A stretch of DNA of 64,000 nt, from assembly GCA_947488195.1 (NCBI GenBank), contig CANKYR010000001.1, forward strand, positions 59,645 through 123,644, in the 5' to 3' direction. Origin of the DNA: Flavobacteriales bacterium. Lineage in GTDB: Bacteria; Bacteroidota; Bacteroidia; Flavobacteriales_D; Sanyastnellaceae. The notes under the pieces are model-generated. The model had not been told where the DNA came from. It was given only the letters and a program-made list of their open reading frames with translations, and did not search any database. Each line of letters begins with the position of its first letter. Position 1 is the first letter of the stretch. Positions 41,846-50,884 of this stretch are shown here, piece by piece. The position numbers and the translations under genes are program-made.

Positions 41846-44677
41846 TTACATGAACGCTTCCATTGGCGGACAAGTACATACCAAGTTTCTATCTCCGTAG
41901 GCGTTGTCTACACGCCCCACGCTGGTCCAGAATTTACTTTCACGCAAACCAGGCATTGGATAAGCAGCAGCGCTTCTTGAGTATGGGTGAGTCCACTCGT
42001 CGGCAGTTAATTCTTGCGCAGTGTGTGGAGCCATCTTCAACATGTTGTCATGCTTATCTGCAGCACCACTTTCAACATCTAAAATCTCCTTTTTAATGTG
42101 AATCATCGCATCGCAGAATCGATCCAATTCAACCAATGGCTCACTCTCTGTTGGTTCAATCATAACTGTTCCAGCTACCGGGAAAGAGACAGTTGGTGCG
42201 TGGAATCCATAGTCCATCAAACGCTTCGCGATGTCTTCCACTTCCACCCCGAAAGATTTGAATGAGCGACAATCTAAAATCATTTCGTGTGCAACGTGTC
42301 CGTTCGTGCCGGTATACAAAACATCGTAATGATCTTTCAATTTCGCTTTCATGTAGTTCGCGTTAAGGATGGCGTACTTTGTTGCATCAGCCACTCCGTC
42401 GAAACCTAACATCTTAATGTATCCGTATGAAATCAATAAGATCATTGCGCTTCCAAATGGCGCAGAACTAACACCGTTAATTGCCTGCTCTCCACCTGTT
42501 TTCACAAATGCATTTGAAGGAAGGAATGGCTTCAAGTGCGCTGCAACGCCAATAGGTCCCATGCCAGGTCCACCGCCTCCGTGAGGAATTGCGAAGGTCT
42601 TGTGTAAGTTCAAGTGACAAACGTCTGCGCCAATTTTACCAGGATTGGTAAGACCAACCTGAGCGTTCATGTTCGCACCGTCCATGTATACTTGTCCGCC
42701 GTTGGCGTGAATGATATCTGTAATTTCATTGATGGCCTCTTCGAATACACCGTGTGTAGAAGGATAAGTAACCATTAATGCTGCAAGATTGTCTTTGTGT
42801 AATTCTGCTTTCTCGCGAAGATCCACAACGTCTACGTTTCCGTTTTCGTCACACTTCGTTACAACAACGTTCAATCCAGCCATTACAGCAGATGCCGGGT
42901 TGGTTCCGTGTGCAGAAGAAGGGATTAAACAGATGTTTCTATGTCCGTCACCTCTGCTTCTATGATAAGCCATGATTACTAACAATCCAGACAACTCACC
43001 TTGTGCACCGGAGTTCGGTTGAAGTGAAACACCAGCAAAACCAGTACATTCACAAAGATCTCTTTCGAGTTCTTCCAACATCTTGTTGTATCCCAATGTT
43101 TGATTCGCTGGCGCGAAAGGATGAATGCTGTTGAATTCAGGCCAAGACAATGGCATCATTTCACTTGTAGCATTCAATTTCATGGTGCAAGACCCCAATG
43201 GAATCATGGCGTGAGTCAAAGACAAATCTTTGTTCTCTAATTTTTTCATGTAACGCAACATTTCTGTTTCACTGTGGTGTGAATTGAAATGCGGATGGGT
43301 CATGTATGACGATGTTCTAGCCATTGAACCGAATGAACATTCGGTAGTTAAACTTACTGATCCTTCTTTTCCGGTTAGAATGAAATACAATTCATTCAAG
43401 TCTGCCGGCTTCGTTGCTTCATTCAAAGAAAGACTTAAACCACCAGCGTGGAAATACATGTTCACGTTGTGTGAAGCTGCACGCTCTTGAATTCCTGCGT
43501 CTGTTGAAGCAATAGTTAACGTATCGTAAAACGAAGTATTCACCACATTCATTCCTGCACTTCCTAATGCGTTGCGTAACGAATGCGTGTACGTATGAAT
43601 GCGCGTTGCAATGCTCTTCACGCCTTTCGGTCCGTGATACACACCATACATAGAAGCCATGACAGCCAACAAGGCTTGCGCCGTACAAATGTTCGAAGTT
43701 GCTTTCTCTCTGCGAATGTGTTGCTCGCGTGTCTGAAGCGCCATGCGATAAGCCGTGTTACCGTGACGATCTTTCGAAACACCGATGATACGTCCTGGCA
43801 TATTGCGTTTGAAATCTTCTTTCGTTGCGAAGAAGGCTGCGTGTGGTCCGCCGAAGCCCATTGGAACTCCGAAACGTTGCGAATTACCGAAACACAAATC
43901 TGCTCCCCACTCACCCGGAGGTGTTAGAGTGGCCAACGCCATTAAATCCGACGCTACAGAAACGAATACATCGTTCGCATGTGCACCTTCACAAAAAAGT
44001 GAATAATCTTCTACGCTTCCTTCAGCATTCGGGAATTGAACACAAGCTCCGAAAAACTCTGGAGTGAATACATGCGTCTTATAATCGCCAATCACCAATT
44101 CAATGCCGAGGTGGAAGGCGCGTCCTGTCAATACATCTATGGTTTGTGGAAAAGTCTTCGCGTCTACGAAATACTTGTTCGCTCCCGCTTGCTCTTTCGC
44201 TCTTGAACGGCTGTGGAAGAACAAGATCATAGCTTCCGCTCCTGCAGTTCCCTCATCCAATAAACTTCCATTTGCAATAGGCAATGAAGTTAAATCGGTA
44301 ACCATGGTTTGGAAGTTCAATATTGCTTCTAGACGACCTTGTGCAATCTCTGCTTGGTATGGCGTGTATGCTGTGTACCAGCCTGGATTTTCGAAAATAT
44401 TTCTTAAGATAACCGTCGGAGTAAAGGTCGGGTGGTAACCCAAACCGATGTAGTTTTTCGCAACGACGTTCATTTTTCCTAGTTCCCAAACGTGACTTAA
44501 ATACTCGTCTTCGCTGAGCGCGCTCGTTATATTTAACGGAGCTTTCAAGCGTATGTGCGCTGGAACAGTCTCGTTAATCAATTGGTCAATAGAGTTCACA
44601 CCAATGGTTTGTAACATGTGCGAGACTTCTTCTTGGCGAGGGCCATTGTGGCGATCTCTAAAATTAGTTGATGACAT
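41846..44677 (-). CDS. gcvP: Glycine dehydrogenase (decarboxylating), P-protein of glycine cleavage
   Basis: A 943-residue single-chain P-protein that decarboxylates glycine with PLP and passes the aminomethyl group to the lipoyl H-protein. The N-terminal half shows RHNGPRQEEVSHML, YHPTFTPTVILRNIFENPGW and YQAEIAQGRLEAILNFQT. The C-terminal half has the PLP lysine in NLHKTFAIPHGGGGPGMGPI, preceded by STHGVFEEAINEI. Length is normal for the fused form. gcvT and gcvH are not in the window; the L-protein gene lpd is. No glycine riboswitch was recognised in the 89-nt divergent region. Confidence 0.98.
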   Translation of the reverse strand: MSSTNFRDRHNGPRQEEVSHMLQTIGVNSIDQLINETVPAHIRLKAPLNITSALSEDEYLSHVWELGKMNVVAKNYIGLGYHPTFTPTVILRNIFENPGWYTAYTPYQAEIAQGRLEAILNFQTMVTDLTSLPIANGSLLDEGTAGAEAMILFFHSRSRAKEQAGANKYFVDAKTFPQTIDVLTGRAFHLGIELVIGDYKTHVFTPEFFGACVQFPNAEGSVEDYSLFCEGAHANDVFVSVASDLMALATLTPPGEWGADLCFGNSQRFGVPMGFGGPHAAFFATKEDFKRNMPGRIIGVSKDRHGNTAYRMALQTREQHIRREKATSNICTAQALLAVMASMYGVYHGPKGVKSIATRIHTYTHSLRNALGSAGMNVVNTSFYDTLTIASTDAGIQERAASHNVNMYFHAGGLSLSLNEATKPADLNELYFILTGKEGSVSLTTECSFGSMARTSSYMTHPHFNSHHSETEMLRYMKKLENKDLSLTHAMIPLGSCTMKLNATSEMMPLSWPEFNSIHPFAPANQTLGYNKMLEELERDLCECTGFAGVSLQPNSGAQGELSGLLVIMAYHRSRGDGHRNICLIPSSAHGTNPASAVMAGLNVVVTKCDENGNVDVVDLREKAELHKDNLAALMVTYPSTHGVFEEAINEITDIIHANGGQVYMDGANMNAQVGLTNPGKIGADVCHLNLHKTFAIPHGGGGPGMGPIGVAAHLKPFLPSNAFVKTGGEQAINGVSSAPFGSAMILLISYGYIKMLGFDGVADATKYAILNANYMKAKLKDHYDVLYTGTNGHVAHEMILDCRSFKSFGVEVEDIAKRLMDYGFHAPTVSFPVAGTVMIEPTESEPLVELDRFCDAMIHIKKEILDVESGAADKHDNMLKMAPHTAQELTADEWTHPYSRSAAAYPMPGLRESKFWTSVGRVDNAYGDRNLVCTCPPMEAFM

Positions 44678-44697
44678 ACATTTTGTCTTTAGGTCAG

Positions 44698-44705
44698 CAA
44701 ATATA
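44698..44705 (-). promoter_or_regulatory. -7 promoter element of gcvP
   Basis: TATATTTG on the minus strand, a perfect TAnnTTTG, 20 nt before the gcvP ATG. Confidence 0.5.
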
Positions 44706-44751
44706 GGTAACGGCTTTCAGTACAAATCAACAGATTTTTGTCATCGTGTTG

Positions 44752-44759
44752 TACTTTTG
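44752..44759 (+). promoter_or_regulatory. -7 promoter element of the free-Met sulfoxide reductase gene
   Basis: TACTTTTG, a perfect TAnnTTTG, 7 nt before the ATG at 44767. The divergent gcvP element lies about 46 nt away, so the two promoters share one short region. Confidence 0.55.
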
Positions 44760-44766
44760 AACTTCT

Positions 44767-45252
44767 ATGTCTGAATTACCAACTATTTCGAAAGAACTTT
44801 CGAAGGAAAAACGCTACAAGGCGGCCTGCGCGCAGGCCTTTGCGCTGTGTAACGGCGAGCCCAACTTTATTGCGAAGGCTGGAAATGTGATGGCCTTGTT
44901 GAAAGAAAATTTCGATTTTCTTTGGGTGGGGGCCTATATCGTGAATAACAACGCCTTGAACCTCTTTGTATTTCAAGGCCCTGTGGCCTGCACGCAAATT
45001 GCACACGGCAAAGGTGTTTGCGGAACATCTTGGGCGAATGCCGCTTCGATTATTGTTCCCAACGTAGATGAATTTCCCGGACACATTGCCTGCAGCAGCG
45101 CTTCAAAAAGCGAAATTGTAGTTCCGATCATGAAGGGAAATGAGGTGATTGGTGTGTTAGATGTTGACAGCGAACATCTCGATTTTTTCGACGAAGATGA
45201 TCTAACAGGTTTGGAAGAAATAGCGAATATTTTAGCGAATGAAGTTTTTTAA
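44767..45252 (+). CDS. msrC: GAF-domain free methionine-(R)-sulfoxide reductase
   Basis: A 161-residue single GAF domain of the fRMsr (YebR/MsrC) type, which reduces free Met-R-sulfoxide. The three conserved cysteines are present: GPVACTQIAHGKGVCGTSW gives two and HIACSSASKSEIVVPI the third. WVGAYIVNNN and VIGVLDVDSEHLDFFDEDD complete the family pattern. This is an oxidative-stress repair enzyme of the cytosol. The next gene starts 14 nt before its stop, so the two are probably translationally coupled. Confidence 0.92.
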   Translation: MSELPTISKELSKEKRYKAACAQAFALCNGEPNFIAKAGNVMALLKENFDFLWVGAYIVNNNALNLFVFQGPVACTQIAHGKGVCGTSWANAASIIVPNVDEFPGHIACSSASKSEIVVPIMKGNEVIGVLDVDSEHLDFFDEDDLTGLEEIANILANEVF

Positions 45253-46807
45253 CCTTCGAAATAGCATCGTTATTGGAAGCGCACTCTTCGCAGTGGGTTG
45301 CGCGCAAGTGCGCGGATTGAACGGCGGAGCGAAAGATGTCACTCCTCCGAAATTGCTCGCGCAAAGCATAGACTCATTCGCCACGAACGTGGCTACAAAC
45401 ACACTCGTGTTGAACTTCGATGAATTTGTTCAGGCAGGGGCTGCGAATGAAGTGATTATCTCTCCAGCTTTGAAACAGCCAGCTACATTGATTTGCAACA
45501 AGCGACTAGCTATGCTTTCGTGGAACGATACGCTGAAAGCGAACACGACTTACACGATAGAATTAGGCAATGCCATTTCAGATATTACGGAAGGAAATAA
45601 GGCTTCATTGAATTTTGTTTTTTCTACTGGGAGCACGCTCGATTCGGCGTCTATTAATGGGGCGGTATACGATGCACAAAAAGGCGGAGTGCCTGAGAAG
45701 GCAGTGGTAATTTTGTATTCAGATAGTTTATTGGGTGAAGTGGCGTATGCGAAAAAGGTGAATGACAAAGGCGAGTTTGTTTTCAATTATTTACCGAAAG
45801 CAAATTTCCACATAGCTGCATTTTCCGATTTGAATGAAAACAGAATTTGGGATGAAAATGAAGTCGGCGATTTCATGGAGCAACCCATTTCAACAGAACA
45901 AATTTACCCGTTGAATTTGCGCTTCTCTCCAAAGAAAGTTGATAAGATTACAGAGGAAATGTTCAAGACAGATTCTGTTGGAAGTGGCTTCATTGTTGGC
46001 GCTCACGGCATGATTGAAAAAATAAAACTGTCTGCAACAACGGTGAGTGTGCCTTTCAGATATGGATCATTGAACAACAGCGACACCTTGTTTTTTGCTT
46101 TAGGTGGAAGAGAGGGGCTGACGCTTATCAATAATTTCGAAGGCGTTACTTATTCGTTCAACGAACAACCCGCAGATACCTTGAGTGTTTTTGTGGCCAA
46201 GTCGCCGAAGATGAAAAAGTTTAAATTTTCAGGAAGCGTTCAACAAAACCCAAAGGAATTGGCGTTGGTGAAATCCCCGTCTTACGCGATTTTAAAGCGA
46301 AGTTCTTGTGAAATAACACTGCATGGAATTCAAGGTTCTGCAACTATTGTTGAAACGGATTCACCGCTTCATTACGCCATTCAATTAGAAGCCAATGCGA
46401 GCGAGTTCACCGGAAAGGGAAGCATACGTATTTTACCTGGCGCTTGGGAAACAGCATACGGCACCACGAACGATACCCTTCAATTGAATTTTGAATTTCC
46501 ATCCGCTGAAAAATTAGGAAATCTTGAATTGTCCATTCCGGTGCTTGAAGACAAAAGCTTCAAGAAATTCGTTGAACTTCGGAATGAAAAAGGAACTGTT
46601 GTTCGAAAGGTAGACTATTCGGAAACGCTTGTTTTCACGGGTATTCAGCCAGGGAAGTATACCGTTCGATTGGTGCACGATGTGAATCGAAACGGTCAAT
46701 GGGACATTGCAGATCTTCAACAAAAAATAAGATGCGAACCTGTGAATGTTTTTTCAAAACCCATTGAAGTGCGCGCCAATTGGAGCGTGAAGGTGGCGTT
46801 GAATTAA
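45239..46807 (+). CDS. Ig-like (Big_5) domain lipoprotein
   Basis: A 522-residue protein with a lipoprotein signal (SIVIGSALFAVGCAQ, Cys in AVGC). It begins with a Big_5-type domain: GGAKDVTPPKLLAQSI, NTLVLNFDEFVQ and the repeat-typical LKANTTYTIELGNAISD. A carboxypeptidase-regulatory-like beta domain follows (INGAVYDAQKGGVPEKAVVI, FSDLNENRIWDENEVGDF), and the C-terminus repeats the DVNRNGQWDIAD motif. Such proteins are common exported lipoproteins in Bacteroidota with no defined activity. It overlaps the upstream Msr gene by 14 nt. Confidence 0.85.
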   Translation: MKFFNLRNSIVIGSALFAVGCAQVRGLNGGAKDVTPPKLLAQSIDSFATNVATNTLVLNFDEFVQAGAANEVIISPALKQPATLICNKRLAMLSWNDTLKANTTYTIELGNAISDITEGNKASLNFVFSTGSTLDSASINGAVYDAQKGGVPEKAVVILYSDSLLGEVAYAKKVNDKGEFVFNYLPKANFHIAAFSDLNENRIWDENEVGDFMEQPISTEQIYPLNLRFSPKKVDKITEEMFKTDSVGSGFIVGAHGMIEKIKLSATTVSVPFRYGSLNNSDTLFFALGGREGLTLINNFEGVTYSFNEQPADTLSVFVAKSPKMKKFKFSGSVQQNPKELALVKSPSYAILKRSSCEITLHGIQGSATIVETDSPLHYAIQLEANASEFTGKGSIRILPGAWETAYGTTNDTLQLNFEFPSAEKLGNLELSIPVLEDKSFKKFVELRNEKGTVVRKVDYSETLVFTGIQPGKYTVRLVHDVNRNGQWDIADLQQKIRCEPVNVFSKPIEVRANWSVKVALN

Positions 46808-46871
46808 AACTTCAATCGCGAAGAGCGTATTTTGAAAATAGGCGTCTTCTTGTTTTCGCACCACGTGCGAA

Positions 46872-47009
46872 CTATTTCCTTCGAATCGTAATCTCCCTCG
46901 TCGGCTGCTGCTTTTCTAGTAAGTGCTTGATGAAATAATGATAAGAACCGATTTTTTTAAAAAGAAGAGTGTTCAACACTTTTTGAATTACCGCCTGTTT
47001 TTCGAACAT
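46872..47009 (-). CDS. Possible small protein of 45 residues
   Basis: In the 252-nt gap between two plus-strand genes there is a complete minus-strand frame from ATG 47009 to TAG 46872. The product begins MFEKQAVIQKVLNTLLFKK and ends REITIRRK. It is basic and likely helical, with codon choice like that of the neighbours. I found no TAnnTTTG box and no recognisable family. It could be chance, a remnant or a real microprotein. Otherwise the gap holds nothing I can identify. Confidence 0.3.
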   Translation of the reverse strand: MFEKQAVIQKVLNTLLFKKIGSYHYFIKHLLEKQQPTREITIRRK

Positions 47010-47059
47010 AATGGCCTTACTTTACGACACTAAAACCATGATTAAGTAAACTAAATCTC

Positions 47060-49594
47060 ATGAAAAGAATCTTACTTCTCGTTTTTTCTGCGCTGTACCT
47101 TGTTGGCGCTCAAGCTCAAGATCTCTTGGGTATTAGCTCGAGCAACTTCGGTGGGCTCTCGAGTGTGTATATAAATCCAGCGAACCTTGCCGACAACCGA
47201 TTGAAATTTGAAATCCAATTGGGTGGGACGGGATTTGCTTTTGCAAATAATTTCATGGGCTTCAAACCTAGTTATTTAGTTCGCGATGGAGGATTAACAT
47301 CAACAACTTACCCGTTGTTAGACCCAACACCGCCAACAGAGGATTTCACAACTGCGAATTTCCAAGACAACAGAAGGGCGTTTGTAAATAATAATATTTA
47401 TTTGCCAAGCTTGTTGGTTTCAATCAATGAAAAAAATTCGATTTCGCTTTCAGCAAGGGCAAGAACCTATTTGAATGTAGATGGGGTTGGAGGTGACTTG
47501 TTTCGTTTTGCCTACAATTCGTTGAACTACCCTTCGCTCTACAACACAAGAATTACCAACGAAAAGCTATCTATTCAAACCATGTCGTGGATGGAATATG
47601 CGCTTGGGTATGGAAGAGTTTTGATAGACAAAGAAAAACATTTCTTGAAGGCCGGCGTGACCTTAAAAGCTTTGCAAGGATTGCAGTCTGCCTATTTGTT
47701 CATAGACAATCTCGACTATGCAGTGAATTCCGATTCAACGGTTTCGTTGTACAACGCAGAGGTGCAATACGGACACTCCACGAATTTCGAAGCTAACCAA
47801 AATAACGCGAATTATCGTGTGGTATCAAATCTCGGAATCGGATTTGACTTTGGATTGATTTACGAATGGCGCCCCGATTATGCGAAGCACAAACATGACA
47901 TGGATGGTGAGACGAATGTGTGGAAGCGTAACGAGAACAAGTACAAGTTGAAAGTGGGTGTGTCTATGACTGACCTTGGTGGAGTGAAGTTTTCTAAAGG
48001 TGGTCAAAGTGGCGACTTCACGGCAAACACAAGCAATTGGGATATTTCGAAATTAGATTTCGGAACAACACCAATAGCTGCATTGGACGACACGCTGAGC
48101 GCACGTTTCGGAGGCACGAATACTGGAGCGAATTACAAAATGAATTTACCAACGGCTTTCAGCACGCAAATCGATTATCACATTTGGAGAGACTTGTACA
48201 TCAATCAAACGAACTTCATTGCGTTCGGATTTAATTCCAACCCGAATAAAATTCATGATTTCACAACCATTTCCGTAACTCCACGTTGGGATCATCGCAT
48301 TGCTGGAGTTTCAATTCCAATTAGCTACAACAGCTTAATGGGAACGCGCACAGGTCTAGCGTTGCGCTTGGGTCCTGTAACTTTCGGAACAAGCAGCATG
48401 TATCCGTACCGCGCATTTCTTCGCGGAGATGGTTTTGGAAAGAAGGACATCACAGGCTTAGACGCCTATGTTTTGGTTCGAATTCCAATCGCATACAAGC
48501 GCATTAAAGACCGCGATGAGGATAAAGTGTCTGACCGTAAAGACCAATGTGTGAAAGTGCCCGGTACATGGGAATACCGCGGCTGTCCTGATAGAGACGG
48601 CGACCACATTCGCGATGAAGAGGACGATTGCCCGGATGTTCCTGGTTTAGCGAAACTACACGGCTGCCCCGATAAAGACGACGATGGCGTAACTGATCTA
48701 AAAGACGATTGTCCAGATGTTGCTGGATTACCAGAATTGAAAGGTTGTCCGGATAGAGACGGTGATGGAATTACCGATTCTAAAGACGATTGTCCCGATG
48801 AAAAAGGATTGGCCATCTTCAACGGTTGTCCAGACCGCGATTCAGACGGTGTAATGGATCGCAATGACGATTGTCCAGACACCAAAGGTTTGGTGCAATA
48901 CAACGGTTGTCCTGATACAGATGGAGACAACATCATAGACAAAGTAGACGAGTGTCCAACAGTTTATGGTATTGCTGAATTGAAAGGTTGTCCAGCTGCT
49001 GAGTTAACCTATTTCAATGTAGAAACACAAGTTGAAAAAGTGAAACAAGGCGGTGGCGTATACAGTTACGGAAACTCGGTAGAAACGAAAACGGCGAAGT
49101 TTAAGTTGGAAGGGTACAATGCAGACACGGTGAAAACGGTCTTCGTTACTTCACCAAACCTACGCGGAAAGAACGCATACAGAGAAGCTGATGGATTCTT
49201 CCGTTTTGCTAAGGAGGCTGAAGTTGTTATCTTGAAGGAAGAGGAGAAACAAGTGATGAAGAAGGCATTCGAAAACTTGGAATACAAGACCAACAGTGAT
49301 GTTATTCTTTCAAGTTCATTTAGCAGCTTAGATGAATTGGCGAAGCTTATGGGAATCAATTCAACATGGAAGCTTCGAATTTCAGGACACACAGACAATG
49401 TAGGATCACGTGATGCGAACCTGAACTTATCGAAGCGCAGATCTGAATCGGTGAAGAAATATTTAATGACGAAGGGAATTGCTGCCGATCGCTTCGAAGT
49501 CTTGTACTTCGGTCCAGACAAGCCAATTGCTCCGAACAATACCGAAGACGGAAGAGCTAGAAACCGCCGCGTAGAGATGCTTATTGTGGAATAA
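47060..49594 (+). CDS. Surface protein: DUF5723 barrel, six TSP3 calcium repeats and OmpA domain
   Basis: 844 residues. Signal peptide MKRILLLVFSALYLVGAQAQ. Residues 20-490 form a DUF5723-type outer-membrane barrel beginning LLGISSSNFGGLSSVYINPA. Six consecutive 27-residue thrombospondin type 3 repeats follow, pattern DxDGDGxxDxxDDCPxxxGLxxxxGCP, with calcium-binding Asp ladders. The C-terminal OmpA peptidoglycan-binding domain has KLRISGHTDNVGSRDANLNL, LSKRRSESVKKYL and ARNRRVEMLIVE. It should link the outer membrane to the cell wall. Its length and composition are typical for Bacteroidota. A strong terminator follows 20 nt after the stop. Confidence 0.92.
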   Translation: MKRILLLVFSALYLVGAQAQDLLGISSSNFGGLSSVYINPANLADNRLKFEIQLGGTGFAFANNFMGFKPSYLVRDGGLTSTTYPLLDPTPPTEDFTTANFQDNRRAFVNNNIYLPSLLVSINEKNSISLSARARTYLNVDGVGGDLFRFAYNSLNYPSLYNTRITNEKLSIQTMSWMEYALGYGRVLIDKEKHFLKAGVTLKALQGLQSAYLFIDNLDYAVNSDSTVSLYNAEVQYGHSTNFEANQNNANYRVVSNLGIGFDFGLIYEWRPDYAKHKHDMDGETNVWKRNENKYKLKVGVSMTDLGGVKFSKGGQSGDFTANTSNWDISKLDFGTTPIAALDDTLSARFGGTNTGANYKMNLPTAFSTQIDYHIWRDLYINQTNFIAFGFNSNPNKIHDFTTISVTPRWDHRIAGVSIPISYNSLMGTRTGLALRLGPVTFGTSSMYPYRAFLRGDGFGKKDITGLDAYVLVRIPIAYKRIKDRDEDKVSDRKDQCVKVPGTWEYRGCPDRDGDHIRDEEDDCPDVPGLAKLHGCPDKDDDGVTDLKDDCPDVAGLPELKGCPDRDGDGITDSKDDCPDEKGLAIFNGCPDRDSDGVMDRNDDCPDTKGLVQYNGCPDTDGDNIIDKVDECPTVYGIAELKGCPAAELTYFNVETQVEKVKQGGGVYSYGNSVETKTAKFKLEGYNADTVKTVFVTSPNLRGKNAYREADGFFRFAKEAEVVILKEEEKQVMKKAFENLEYKTNSDVILSSSFSSLDELAKLMGINSTWKLRISGHTDNVGSRDANLNLSKRRSESVKKYLMTKGIAADRFEVLYFGPDKPIAPNNTEDGRARNRRVEMLIVE

Positions 49595-49614
49595 AACAAA
49601 CCACTTCTGAATTG

Positions 49615-49647
49615 AAAGGCCCCGATAATCAGTTTATCGGGGCCTTT
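49615..49647 (+). terminator. Terminator of the OmpA-family gene
   Basis: A perfect 14-bp stem: AAAGGCCCCGATAA at 49615-49628 pairs with TTATCGGGGCCTTT at 49634-49647, loop TCAGT. The T-rich downstream arm ends CCTTT, then GCTTTATT. Confidence 0.85.
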
Positions 49648-49713
49648 GCTTTATTCCAAATATTTGCATGGAAGGTCTTTTACATTTTTGTTAAAAGAAA
49701 AAAGAAAACGACA

Positions 49714-49767
49714 ATGAAAAAGAACATAAACATCCAGCTTGGCGTTTGGATTTACGCCGACAGATAA
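49714..49767 (+). CDS. 17-codon ORF between two terminators (possible leader peptide or microprotein)
   Basis: ATG at 49714 to TAA at 49767 encodes 17 residues, MKKNINIQLGVWIYADR. It is preceded by A-rich DNA (AAAAGAAAAAAGAAAACGAC) and, about 24 nt upstream, by a -7-like CATTTTTG. It is followed 31 nt later by a strong terminator. It is isolated from the upstream gene by another terminator, so the whole unit would make an RNA of about 150 nt. No gene follows on the same strand (the next is convergent), so it is not an ordinary attenuator. It may instead be a small RNA or toxin-like peptide. Confidence 0.4.
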   Translation: MKKNINIQLGVWIYADR

Positions 49768-49798
49768 TACGATTTAGGTTATGAGGTTTGGTTTGGTT

Positions 49799-49834
49799 AA
49801 GCCCTTTCAACGTTGTTGAAGGGGCTTTTTCTTT
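49799..49834 (+). terminator. Terminator after the 17-codon ORF
   Basis: AAGCCCTTTCAAC (49799-49811), loop GTT, then GTTGAAGGGGCTT (49815-49827), a 13-bp stem with one G-T wobble, followed by a T-run to 49834. The stop of the convergent epimerase gene begins at 49836. Confidence 0.85.
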
Positions 49835-49835
49835 A

Positions 49836-50855
49836 CTAGTCAGCTTGCGAAGCGCCTTTCGATAGAACCTTGTAATACCTTACGGTATCTTCAATGCTCG
49901 AAAAAGTATTTCGGTATTCCAATCCGAATACGCGCGTGGCCTTGCTTCCATCGAATCGTTTCACCTCGTCGTAATTGCGAATTATCTCTCGCGTAATGGT
50001 TGCTCTTTTTCCAGTGAATAATTCCACTAATGCTTCCATGTAATAGAGCAGCACAATCTGCCATTTTTCGGCAATCGTTTTTCCAATTTTAACTTGAAGC
50101 ACAGCTGCAATTTTTGTGAAAAGTTCTGACATGCGAACGTTCTCTGCGCACAGAATGTAGCGCTCATTGGTCGGCTCTTGTTTCGCTGCGCGAATCATCA
50201 CTTCCACTACATCTAAAACAGAAACAATCCCGCTTCCACCGGCGGGCAAGGCCGGGAGGCCTTTTTCAATTCGAGCAATCATGGTTCCTGAACTGCGGGT
50301 GCAATTGTTCGGACCGAAGATGACACCCGGATTTAAAATCGTAGCATTCAATCCTTCTTGAATTCCACGCCAAACCTCTTGTTCAGAAAGATATTTTCCC
50401 TTCGAATAATTTGAATGATAATCATTGAAATCTCGAGGGGTTTCTTCATCAATAACTTCTCCTTTTGAATCGCCTAAAGCAGAAATTGAACTGACATGAA
50501 TCAAGTGTTTTACTTCATTTTCAATACACGCATTCACCACGTTTTTTGTTCCATTAATATTCACTTCCAACATACGCGTTGCTTCTTTTCTGTGATAAGA
50601 AACAATAGCGGCGCAATGAAATACCGAGTGCATTCCTTCGGTTAAATCGAACATATCGTCGGCATCTTCCACATCTCCTTTCACCCATTGAACCTGAGAA
50701 AATAGGTTTTCCTTTCCATAAAATTGAAACAAGTTGAAGACTTCGGATTTGCCATTTTCATTTCGAAATAAAGCAGAAACAGGGATTCCTTCTTCAGCCA
50801 ATCGAAGAACAAGATGACTTCCAATTAAACCTGTTGCCCCTGTTACAAAATTCAT
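49836..50855 (-). CDS. NAD-dependent epimerase/dehydratase (extended SDR)
   Basis: A 339-residue protein with the Rossmann start NFVTGATGLIGSHLVLRLAE, the GxxGxxG motif, the NAD-binding FHCAAIVSYH, Ser in HVSSISALGD and the catalytic YxxxK as YSKGKYLSE. ILNPGVIFGPNN is also typical. Extended SDRs of this kind act on nucleotide sugars, dihydroflavonol-like substrates or sterols; the substrate is not predictable. It is divergent from uvrC, with only 29 nt between the starts. Confidence 0.88.
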   Translation of the reverse strand: MNFVTGATGLIGSHLVLRLAEEGIPVSALFRNENGKSEVFNLFQFYGKENLFSQVQWVKGDVEDADDMFDLTEGMHSVFHCAAIVSYHRKEATRMLEVNINGTKNVVNACIENEVKHLIHVSSISALGDSKGEVIDEETPRDFNDYHSNYSKGKYLSEQEVWRGIQEGLNATILNPGVIFGPNNCTRSSGTMIARIEKGLPALPAGGSGIVSVLDVVEVMIRAAKQEPTNERYILCAENVRMSELFTKIAAVLQVKIGKTIAEKWQIVLLYYMEALVELFTGKRATITREIIRNYDEVKRFDGSKATRVFGLEYRNTFSSIEDTVRYYKVLSKGASQAD

Positions 50856-50884
50856 TGTGGCGAAGATATGCCGATATTTGTGTT

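Noticed and set aside
42000-44600. Frames on the strand opposite gcvP
   Set aside because: Shadows of a secure 943-residue gene, without start context or protein-like features.
44678-44766. Glycine riboswitch upstream of gcvP
   Set aside because: The divergent region is only 89 nt and the -7 box is 20 nt from the ATG, which leaves no room for the aptamers.
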